From positions 1 through 12,978 of the forward strand of contig JBFWQW010000082.1 of assembly GCA_050249235.1 (NCBI GenBank): a stretch of DNA of 12,978 nucleotides. Direction: 5' to 3'. The notes below the pieces were generated by a model that was not told the DNA's origin, did no database searches, and saw only the letters and a program-made list of their open reading frames with translations. Below are positions 5,905-11,619 of the stretch, piece by piece. Within the stretch, counting starts at the first letter, position 1. Every line of letters begins with the position of its first letter. The stretch is from JAEKLB01 sp050249235. Lineage in GTDB: Bacteria > Actinomycetota > Acidimicrobiia > Acidimicrobiales > CADCSY01. The translations under genes were made by a program, and so were the position numbers.

Positions 5905-7050
5905 TCAGAGATCGACGACGTCCTCGACGAGGCCGGGAGCGCGCTCCTCGTGGGCCTCCGCCTGGGCGATGGCCGCCTCCCAGGGCTCGCCCAGCACGTA
6001 GGTGCGCCAGAGGTGGCCGGCCAGGATCTTGAGGACCGCCGCCACCGGCACCGCCATGAGGAGGCCGAAGAAGCCGCCCAGGCTGCCGCCGGCGAGGAGG
6101 GCGAGCAGCACCGCCGCCGGGTGCAGGCTCACGGCCCGCTGCATGACGAGCGGGCTGATGAAGTGGTTGTCGAGCTGCTGGACGCCCACCATGATCAGCG
6201 CCGCCACGATGGCGGTCCGCACGTCCTGGGTGGTCAGCGCGATGGCGACGGCCGGGATCCCGCCCACCCACGGCCCGATCAGCGGGACGATGTTGAAGAT
6301 GCCGGCGACCATGCCGACGAGCAGCCAGAAGTCCAGGCCGACGACCGCCAGGCCGATCGACACCAGGACGCCCACGATGAGGGCCACGAGCAGCTGGCCG
6401 CGGAAGAACCCGCCGATCGCCCGCGACAGCCGGTGGCCGACGTGCAGGATCTCGTCGCGTGAGCGGTCCGGGAGCAGCGACGTCATCACCTGGCCGAGCC
6501 GGGGCAGGTCGACCAGCAGGTAGAAGGCGACGATCGGGGCGAGGATCACGATCAGGGCCACGTGGAAGATCCGGCCGCCGATGTCGCGCACCCGGTCGAC
6601 CGTCTCGCTGAAGCTGGTCTGCTCGTCGGTGCCGTCGAGCTCCTCCTGGATCTCGTCGTAGGTGGGGACCTGGACCGGCCAGCCCCGTGACTGCTCGGAG
6701 AGGTCGTCGACGAAGTCCTTCAGGTCGGCCTCGATCTCCGGCCACTCGTCGGCGAGCTGGTCGGCCTGGTCGACGACGAGGGGCTGCACGAGCAGCCCGC
6801 CAAGCACGAGCACGCCGAGGATGGCCAGGTAGGTGAGCCCGGTGCCGAGCGCCCGGGGGACGCCGCGGTGCTGGAGGCCGGTGACGAGGGGGTGGAGCAC
6901 GAAGACGAGCGCGCCGGCGAGGAGGAGCGGCGGCCAGATGATCCGCACGAACCAGGCCGCCCCGCCGACCACGGCCAGGAGCGCGACGATCCCCACGATC
7001 GCCCAGGCGACCTGGCCGGCGCCGCGGATCCGTTCGGCCACGGCCGGCAC
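5905..7050 (-). CDS. AI-2E family (PerM/TqsA-like) integral membrane protein
   Basis: A 381-residue polytopic membrane protein of the AI-2E transporter family (PF01594). Members include the autoinducer-2 exporter TqsA and Na+/H+ antiporter-like proteins; the substrate cannot be told from sequence. Hydrophobic segments lie at about 14-37, 40-56, 67-92, 161-182, 215-238, 240-262, 265-275, 278-292 and 309-345, with a charged, Glu/Asp-rich soluble stretch at about 94-158, as usual for the family. Signatures are IFNIVPLIGPWVGGIPA (251-267), QQLDNHFISPLVMQ (291-304) and the C-terminal LGGFFGLLMAVPVAAVLKIL (324-343). The tail after 350 is hydrophilic. The start is given as GTG 7050; GTG 7041 is preferred if the transcript is leaderless (see the box at 7049-7054). 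It lies downstream of glycerate kinase on the same strand, with a small hairpin between them; convergent with gpgS, with a 36-bp gap. Confidence 0.92.
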   Translation of the reverse strand: MPAVAERIRGAGQVAWAIVGIVALLAVVGGAAWFVRIIWPPLLLAGALVFVLHPLVTGLQHRGVPRALGTGLTYLAILGVLVLGGLLVQPLVVDQADQLADEWPEIEADLKDFVDDLSEQSRGWPVQVPTYDEIQEELDGTDEQTSFSETVDRVRDIGGRIFHVALIVILAPIVAFYLLVDLPRLGQVMTSLLPDRSRDEILHVGHRLSRAIGGFFRGQLLVALIVGVLVSIGLAVVGLDFWLLVGMVAGIFNIVPLIGPWVGGIPAVAIALTTQDVRTAIVAALIMVGVQQLDNHFISPLVMQRAVSLHPAAVLLALLAGGSLGGFFGLLMAVPVAAVLKILAGHLWRTYVLGEPWEAAIAQAEAHEERAPGLVEDVVDL

Positions 7051-7054
7051 GCTA
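7049..7054 (-). promoter_or_regulatory. Candidate -10 box for a leaderless AI-2E family gene
   Basis: The minus strand reads TAGCGT, seven bases, then GTG 7041. This fits the leaderless pattern also seen before hemQ and the GT20 gene. If it is used, translation begins three codons after GTG 7050. Confidence 0.3.
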
Positions 7055-7055
7055 A

Positions 7056-7072
7056 CGGTCGGTGCCCGACCG
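7056..7072 (-). terminator. Small hairpin between glycerate kinase and the AI-2E gene
   Basis: CGGTCGG (7056-7062) and CCGACCG (7066-7072) form a 7-bp stem with a 3-base loop, 20 bp after the glycerate kinase stop. It may end the glycerate kinase transcript, which would agree with a separate promoter for the AI-2E gene just downstream. It could also be an operator. Confidence 0.35.
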
Positions 7073-7092
7073 GCGGGTGCCCCGCGGCCGGG

Positions 7093-8109
7093 TCACCGGA
7101 CCGAGCCGGGACGGGGGCGGAACGGCCCGGCAAGGAGCTCCGCCACGACCTCCTCGATGCAGCGGACGGTCCGGGTGGTCGCCCGCTCCTCGCCGAACCG
7201 CTCGACGAGGGACACCACCTCGAACCCGTCGGGCACCGCCACCCCGGCCAGGACCTGCCCGACGACGGCCACGACCGGGACGCCGGACGCCATGGCCAGC
7301 TGGGCCACGCCGCCGACGACCTTCCCCTCGAACGACTGCTCGTCGAGGAAGCCTTCGGCGGTCACGACGAGGTCGGCGCCCTCGATGCGGTCGTGGAGGT
7401 CGAGCTCGTCGGCGACGAGCTCGAAGCCCTCAGCCAGGCGGGCACCGGCACAGGCCAGGCCGCCGGCCAGGCCGCCGGCCGCGCCGGCGCCCCGCAGGCT
7501 GGTGACGTCGATGCCGTAGGACGACGCGTACACCTGCGCCAGCCGCTCGAGCCGGCGGGCCAGGAGCTGCACCTGGGCCGGGGTGGCGCCCTTCTGCGGG
7601 GCGAAGGTGCCCGCCGCCTCGAGGAAGGGCGTCCGCACGTCGCAGGCGACCACCAGCTCGACGGCCCGGAGCCGGGTGAGCGGCTCGAGGGCACGGAGGG
7701 CGCCGAGGCCGCCGTCGGTCGTGGCCGAGCCGCCGACGCCGACGAGGATCCGTCGGCAGCCGGCGTCGACGGCCGCCGCCACCAGCTCGCCGGTGCCCGT
7801 CGTCGACGCCGCCACCGGGTCGTTGCCCTCGGGCCCGCCGACCAGCTCGATCCCCGACGCCATCGCCATCTCCACCACCGCGGTGCGGCCGTACCGCCAG
7901 GCGGCCGGCACCGGATCGCCGAGCGGGCCGGTCACCACCGCCACCCGGTTGGGTCCGCCGAGCGCGGCCAGGGTGCCCTCGCCCCCATCGGCCATCGGGA
8001 CCTCGTCGCAGTCCCAGCCCGCCTCCCATGCGGCCCGGCCCACGGCCGCCGCCACCTCGGCCGCGGTGGCCGTGCCACGGAGCTTGTCGGGAGCAGCCAC
8101 CACGCGCAC
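7093..8109 (-). CDS. Glycerate kinase (GlxK/GarK family)
   Basis: Phosphorylates D-glycerate with ATP; this family (PF02595) usually yields 2-phosphoglycerate. It salvages glycerate from glyoxylate/photorespiration-like routes or from breakdown of glucosylglycerate. The 338-residue protein carries the family signatures: RVVAAPDKLRGTATAAEVA at the N-terminus (2-20; usual form APDSFKGSL), PMADGGEGT (38-46), ASTTGTGEL (101-109), and the glycine-rich GVGGSATTDGG (124-134), followed by FAPQKGAT and DLVVTAEGFLDEQS. It is shorter than the roughly 375-380 residues common in the family, mainly by compact loops; no key motif is missing. GTG 8109 is the natural start because the conserved N-terminal strand begins at residue 2. 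It is divergent from the GT20 gene across only 38 bp. Confidence 0.93.
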   Translation of the reverse strand: MRVVAAPDKLRGTATAAEVAAAVGRAAWEAGWDCDEVPMADGGEGTLAALGGPNRVAVVTGPLGDPVPAAWRYGRTAVVEMAMASGIELVGGPEGNDPVAASTTGTGELVAAAVDAGCRRILVGVGGSATTDGGLGALRALEPLTRLRAVELVVACDVRTPFLEAAGTFAPQKGATPAQVQLLARRLERLAQVYASSYGIDVTSLRGAGAAGGLAGGLACAGARLAEGFELVADELDLHDRIEGADLVVTAEGFLDEQSFEGKVVGGVAQLAMASGVPVVAVVGQVLAGVAVPDGFEVVSLVERFGEERATTRTVRCIEEVVAELLAGPFRPRPGSVR

Positions 8110-8116
8110 GGGGCCA

Positions 8117-8122
8117 ATTGTG
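8117..8122 (-). promoter_or_regulatory. Weak candidate -10 box for glycerate kinase
   Basis: The minus strand reads CACAAT, seven bases before GTG 8109. It matches TATAAT at four of six positions. The start has no Shine-Dalgarno sequence, so a leaderless transcript is plausible. It shares a 38-bp divergent region with the GT20 gene. Confidence 0.22.
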
Positions 8123-8135
8123 GGCGACCGCTGGG

Positions 8136-8141
8136 TACCGT
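8136..8141 (+). promoter_or_regulatory. Candidate -10 box for a leaderless GT20 transcript
   Basis: TACCGT, six bases, then GTG 8148. There is no Shine-Dalgarno-like sequence before the start, and only 38 bp separate it from the divergent glycerate kinase start. No good -35 was seen: TTGTGG at 8118-8123 is only 12 bp away. Confidence 0.4.
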
Positions 8142-8147
8142 GCGGCG

Positions 8148-9548
8148 GTGCCGGCCCGCCCCCTCGTCGTCGTGTCCAACCGAGGCCCCCTGTCGTTCGC
8201 CGTGGACGACGCCGGGGAGCTGGTGGCCCGGCGGGGCGGCGGGGGCCTGGTCACCGCCCTCGGGGCCGCCCTGGCCGGCACCGGCGCCCTCTGGGTGGCG
8301 GGCGCCAGGGGCGAGGCCGACGTCCGGGCCGCCGAGGCCGGGCGCACGGAGGCCGAGGGCTTCAACGTCGAGCTGCTGGTGCTGGAGGACGACGCCTACC
8401 GCGCCTACTACGACGTGGTCGCCAACGGCACCCTCTGGTTCCTCCACCACGGCCTCTGGGACACGCCCCGGCGGCCCCGCTTCGACCGGCACTGGTGGGG
8501 CGCCTGGGCGCGCTTCCGGGAGGTGAACGACGCCTTCGCGGCGAGGGTCGCCGACCTCGCGCCCGACGGCGCCCTCGTGCTGGTGCAGGACTACCACCTG
8601 GCCCTGGTGGGCCCGGCGCTCACCGCCCGCCGGCCGGACGTGGCCACGGTCCACTTCACCCACACCCCCTTCGCCGCGCCCGAGGCCCTCCGCGCCCTCC
8701 CCGCTCCGGTCGAGGAGGAGCTGCTCCGGGGCATGGCCGGCCACGACGCCTGCGGCTTCCACTCGGCCCGGTGGGCGGACGCCTTCGGGCGGGCCTGCCA
8801 GGAGGTGCTCGGCACGGCGCCGACCACCTTCGTCTCGCCGGCCACCGCCGACGCCGACGACATCCGGGGGGTGGCCGCCTCGGCCGCCTGCGCCACCGCC
8901 CACGCCGAGCTCGACGACCTGGTCGGCGACCGCCGCTTCGTCGTGCGCGTCGACCGAATCGAGCTCTCGAAGAACATCGTGCGGGGCTTCCTCGCCTTCG
9001 ACGAGCTGCTGGAGACGACGCCGGCCTGGCGGGAGCGGGTTGTGTTCGGCGCCTTCGTCTACCCGTCCCGCGAGGGCCTGGCCGAGTACCAGGCCTACCG
9101 GCAGGAGGTCGAGGCCGTCATCGACCGGGTCAATCGCCGGTGGGGCACGTCGAGCTGGACCCCGATCGTCTACGACCCGACCGACGACTTCCCCCGCTCG
9201 GTGGCGGCCCTCCGCCGCTCGGACGTGCTGCTCGTCAACCCGGTCCGCGACGGCCTCAACCTGGTCGCCAAGGAAGGACCGATCGTCAACGAGCGCGACG
9301 GCGTCCTCCTCCTCAGCCGTGAGTCGGGCGCGTGGGACGAGCTGGCCGGGGCCGCCCTCGAGCTGCACCCCTTCGACATCAGCGGCACCGCCGCGGTGCT
9401 CGACCGGGCCCTCTCGATGGGGCCGGACGAGCGGCACCGGCGGGCCACCGACCTGCGCTCGCTGGCGACGGCCCGGGGGCCGGGCGACTGGCTGGCCGAC
9501 CTGGTGGCCGCGGTCCCGGACGGCCTGGTCGCCCCTACAGCGACCTGA
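8148..9548 (+). CDS. GT20 glycosyltransferase, trehalose-6-phosphate synthase-like (divergent, LSKN type)
   Basis: A 466-residue GT20 enzyme. Classical members (OtsA) join NDP-glucose and glucose-6-phosphate to give trehalose-6-phosphate. Seen directly: VVVSNRGPL (7-15, with the phosphate-binding R12), a glycine-rich loop RRGGGGLVTAL (28-38), VQDYHL (146-151, D148), HFTHTPFAAPE (169-179, H172), VVRVDRIELSKN (265-276) with R270 and K275 at the donor diphosphate positions, YPSREG (305-310), and PVRDGLNLVAKE (365-376) with D368 and E376. Differences from OtsA as I know it: the donor loop is IELSKN rather than LDYSKG, the LWP-FHY segment is LWFLHHG (96-102), and the YPIGID segment is replaced by FVSPATADADDI. 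From memory these recall the actinobacterial GT20 branch that includes the pseudo-glycosyltransferase VldE. The catalytic frame is intact, so it is probably active; acceptor and product are uncertain. The GTG start lies just before the first beta strand. It ends in a 14-base tail overlap with the phosphatase gene. Confidence 0.88.
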   Translation: MPARPLVVVSNRGPLSFAVDDAGELVARRGGGGLVTALGAALAGTGALWVAGARGEADVRAAEAGRTEAEGFNVELLVLEDDAYRAYYDVVANGTLWFLHHGLWDTPRRPRFDRHWWGAWARFREVNDAFAARVADLAPDGALVLVQDYHLALVGPALTARRPDVATVHFTHTPFAAPEALRALPAPVEEELLRGMAGHDACGFHSARWADAFGRACQEVLGTAPTTFVSPATADADDIRGVAASAACATAHAELDDLVGDRRFVVRVDRIELSKNIVRGFLAFDELLETTPAWRERVVFGAFVYPSREGLAEYQAYRQEVEAVIDRVNRRWGTSSWTPIVYDPTDDFPRSVAALRRSDVLLVNPVRDGLNLVAKEGPIVNERDGVLLLSRESGAWDELAGAALELHPFDISGTAAVLDRALSMGPDERHRRATDLRSLATARGPGDWLADLVAAVPDGLVAPTAT

Positions 9549-10320
9549 GGAGGGCCACCGCGCCGGCCGGCCCGTCGACCACCAGGTCGGCCCGGACCAC
9601 GAGCTCGTCGGGCGTGTCGGCGGTGGTGGCCGCCACCCGGATGCCCGTGACGCCCCGCCCGGCCAGCCGGTCGAGGGCATCGAAGGCGGTCAGGTCGCCA
9701 AGGTCGTCGCCCATGAACAGGACGGTCCGCAGCCGCCGCCGCTCCACGGCGTCCTCGATCGCCGTGCCCTTGTCGAGCTCGACGGGGGGGTGCAGCTCGA
9801 CCGACGCCTTGGCCGCCCGGAGGAGCAGCCCGCTGGCGGCGGCCTCGTCACGGGCCCAGGCCTCGACCGCGCTGGCCAGGTCCGGCCGGGTGCGGTGGTG
9901 CAGGGTGAGCGACAGACCCTTGCCTTCCACCAGCGGGCCGAAGCGGCCCGTGGCCCGGGCCGTGGCTGCCTCGACCACCGGCCGCCACGTCCGGCCCACG
10001 GCATGCTCTCCCTCCCGACCGCCGTCGAGCTCCTCGAGGCCGTAGAGGCCCGAGAGCCAGAGCCGCCCGTCGAGCCGGTGGCGGAGGAAGGCGACCGGCC
10101 GGCCCGACACCACCCCCACGAGGGCGTACCGGCCGGCCAGGTCGACCAGGGCGTCGACCGCGCCCGGCGCCGCCGCCGCCGCGGCCGGGTCGTCCACGAG
10201 CTCGGACAGCGTCCCGTCGAAGTCGGTGAGGACGGCGGCCGCGGCCGGATCGGCCCGGAGGGCGTCGAGCGGATCGACGGCGGTCCCCCCGTCCCGGTCG
10301 GCTCGGGCGCTCCCGCTCAC
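9535..10320 (-). CDS. otsB: Trehalose-6-phosphate phosphatase-like HAD hydrolase (OtsB family)
   Basis: Removes phosphate from trehalose-6-phosphate, or from whichever sugar phosphate the convergent GT20 enzyme makes. The 261-residue protein has the HAD motifs in order: LTDFDGTLSEL (31-41) with nucleophile D33 and acid D35, VVSGRP (70-75), a cap region with WLSGLYGLEELDGG and EGKGLSLTLHHR, KASVELHPPVELDKGTA (the lysine motif) and VLFMGDDLGDLTAF (200-213). The cap and the VVSGR / GLYGLE pattern are typical of OtsB rather than other HAD phosphatases. GTG 10320 starts 18 bp after the stop of the LytR_C gene, so this is the third gene of a minus-strand operon. There is no clear Shine-Dalgarno sequence; the first roughly 15 residues are poorly conserved-looking and a later start is possible. 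A role as glucosyl-3-phosphoglycerate phosphatase for GpgS is a weaker alternative. Confidence 0.92.
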   Translation of the reverse strand: MSGSARADRDGGTAVDPLDALRADPAAAAVLTDFDGTLSELVDDPAAAAAAPGAVDALVDLAGRYALVGVVSGRPVAFLRHRLDGRLWLSGLYGLEELDGGREGEHAVGRTWRPVVEAATARATGRFGPLVEGKGLSLTLHHRTRPDLASAVEAWARDEAAASGLLLRAAKASVELHPPVELDKGTAIEDAVERRRLRTVLFMGDDLGDLTAFDALDRLAGRGVTGIRVAATTADTPDELVVRADLVVDGPAGAVALLRSL

Positions 10321-10338
10321 CGGCCGGGCGCCACCGGC

Positions 10339-10899
10339 TCAGCCCTGGGCGAGGTCGGCCGCCAGGACCACGAGGACGTGGGCGCCCGCGAGGTCGGCGA
10401 CCGGGACCGGGTTCGGCATGGCGGCCACGTCCGGGGCGGGCGCGAGGAGGGCGGCGATGGCCCTCGCATCCGCCTCGTAGCCGGCCGCGAAGTAGACGGC
10501 GCTGGCGTCGACCGGGGCCGTCGTGTTCACCGGTTGGAGGGTGACGAAGTTCGAGCCCTTGAGGGTCGTGGCGATCCTGCCCGCCGCCCCCTTGGTCGTC
10601 GTGCCGTTGGCGACGAGGACGGACACCTGGGCGGGGTCGTGCGGCTTCGCCGCCTCCGCCGCGGTGGTGGTGGTCGTGCCGCCCCCCTGCCCGGGGTCGG
10701 TCGGCGTGGTCGTGCCGGTGCCGGTGCCGTCGTCCTCGGCGTCGGCGGCCCGGAACGGCTCGCTGCCGTCGGTCGAGCGGAGGAGGAGGACGCCCACCAC
10801 GACGGCGGCGACGATGAGGGCGATGCCGCGGGCCATGGCGCTGGTGGCCGACCGGTTGAAGGAGCCGTCGGCGGCGGCGTGCTGCCCTCGGGTGCTCAC
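10339..10899 (-). CDS. Membrane-anchored LytR_C domain protein (VirR-like)
   Basis: A 186-residue envelope protein: a short cytoplasmic N-terminus, one membrane segment (about 24-40, GIALIVAAVVVGVLLL), a Thr/Gly/Asp-rich extracytoplasmic linker (about 42-90) and a C-terminal LytR_C domain (PF13399, about 94-184; QVSVLVANGTTTKGAAGRI and GAHVLVVLAADLA). The domain accompanies cell-wall ligases of the LytR-CpsA-Psr group; here it stands alone, as in mycobacterial VirR (Rv0431), implicated in envelope integrity and vesicle release. The start is GTG 10899, whose GTGA overlaps the stop of the DUF3263 gene; the next gene, otsB, follows after 18 bp. The frame is open further upstream, but that would run through the DUF3263 gene. 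The precise molecular role is unknown. Confidence 0.9.
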   Translation of the reverse strand: MSTRGQHAAADGSFNRSATSAMARGIALIVAAVVVGVLLLRSTDGSEPFRAADAEDDGTGTGTTTPTDPGQGGGTTTTTAAEAAKPHDPAQVSVLVANGTTTKGAAGRIATTLKGSNFVTLQPVNTTAPVDASAVYFAAGYEADARAIAALLAPAPDVAAMPNPVPVADLAGAHVLVVLAADLAQG

Positions 10900-11159
10900 C
10901 TGGCGGAGGGGCCGCCGCCGGCCGAGCGGCCCTCGAAGCGGGCTCGGCGGCGCAGGGCGCGGAGTCGTCGGACGCGGTGGACCACGAGGGGATCGTAGGC
11001 CCGGGCCTCGGGCGAGGCCGAGAGCTCGGCGAGGATGGCGTAGAACCGGGTGGGCGAGATGCCGAGCCGGGCGCGGATGGCCGCTTCCTTCGTGCCCGGG
11101 GACTGCCACCATTCCCGCTCGAGGTCGAGGACCCGCTTGTCCCGCTCGCTCAGGGCCAT
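10896..11159 (-). CDS. DUF3263 small helix-turn-helix-like protein
   Basis: An 87-residue cytoplasmic protein matching DUF3263 (PF11662), an actinobacterial family without proven function. The N-terminal half (LSERDKRVLDLEREWW, KEAAIRARLGISPTRFYAIL) looks like a small helix-turn-helix, with the ISPTRFYAIL helix as the recognition-helix candidate; the C-terminus is very Arg-rich (VRRLRALRRRARF), which suits nucleic-acid binding. It starts at ATG 11159 with only a weak GGCCGGG upstream. It overlaps the LytR_C gene by four bases, a pairing also known in mycobacteria (Rv0430-Rv0431). It is the first gene of the operon and may control it. About 100 bp separate it from the divergent tRNA-Thr gene. 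Confidence 0.9.
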   Translation of the reverse strand: MALSERDKRVLDLEREWWQSPGTKEAAIRARLGISPTRFYAILAELSASPEARAYDPLVVHRVRRLRALRRRARFEGRSAGGGPSAR

Positions 11160-11260
11160 CCCGGCCAGCGTGCCAGACCGCGGCCGCCGAGGGGTCGATG
11201 GGAGCGGCGCGACGGAGGTCGAGGGCCGCCGCCGCCCCGGATGGGAGACTGTGCACCCCG

Positions 11261-11334
11261 GCCCGAGTAGCTCAGCTGGTCAGAGCAGCCGCCTTGTAAG
11301 CGGCAGGTCGTCGGTTCGACTCCGACCTCGGGCT
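11261..11334 (+). tRNA. tRNA-Thr (anticodon UGU)
   Basis: The full cloverleaf can be drawn: acceptor GCCCGAG (11261-11267) with CTCGGGC (11327-11333), D stem GCTC/GAGC (11270-11273, 11283-11286), anticodon stem GCCGC/GCGGC (11288-11292, 11300-11304) around loop CTTGTAA with anticodon TGT (11295-11297), and T stem GTCGG/CCGAC around TTCGACT (11315-11321). The discriminator base is T11334. CCA is not encoded. It reads threonine codon ACA (and perhaps ACG by wobble). Confidence 0.97.
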
Positions 11335-11455
11335 CGACCTGCCCTCGACGACCGACCCGGTCCATCGGGCGGAGCCATGGCGTCGGTTCTCCGGCGACGG
11401 AGGTCGGAGCCGAGGGATGCGTTCGGTTCGCACGTCCGTCATGATCGCGACGTCC

Positions 11456-11484
11456 CAGATCGCCGATTCGGGGCGCGCGATCTG
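11456..11484. repeat. 8-bp inverted repeat upstream of katG
   Basis: CAGATCGC (11456-11463) and GCGATCTG (11477-11484) are perfect inverted copies around 13 bases, 136 bp before the katG start. The placement suits an operator for a dimeric regulator of an oxidative-stress gene, but it does not match a consensus I can name. It has no following T-run, so a terminator is less likely. Confidence 0.5.
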
Positions 11485-11605
11485 AACCCGTTGCGGGCAA
11501 AGTGCCATCTGGCCCTACTCGTCGTCACGGGGGCTGCGTTCACTGGGGAATGTGCCCGAGCTGCCTCGGCGCCGCCAAGAAGTCCCAGAAGAACCCACGA
11601 GGAGC

Positions 11606-11611
11606 GAGGAG
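11606..11611 (+). promoter_or_regulatory. katG ribosome binding site
   Basis: GAGGAG eight bases before ATG 11620, within a purine-rich leader. It fixes the katG start. Confidence 0.75.
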
Positions 11612-11619
11612 CGAACGAG

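Larger units (their letters stand above)
11335..11619. other. tRNA-Thr to katG intergenic region
   Basis: I find no supportable gene in these 285 bp. They hold a small hairpin with a GNRA-like loop, CTCCG-GCGA-CGGAG (11389-11402), that might end the tRNA transcript; the longer inverted repeat at 11456-11484; and the katG ribosome binding site. Base composition is visibly less GC-rich than left of the tRNA. No copy of the tRNA 3' end (attachment-site repeat) was seen. Confidence 0.6.

Noticed and set aside
7362..9680. Long frames in both strands across glycerate kinase and the GT20 gene
   Set aside because: They are Arg/Pro/Gly/Ala-rich shadows; the chosen frames carry full family motifs.
11150..11508. 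Minus-strand frames over the tRNA (including an ESNRRPAAYKAAALTS ending)
   Set aside because: This is the well-known spurious translation of the antisense strand of a tRNA gene.
11491..11521. Possible katG promoter TTGCGG ... TACTCG
   Set aside because: The -10 part lacks the final T and the spacing is 19 bp; not convincing by eye.
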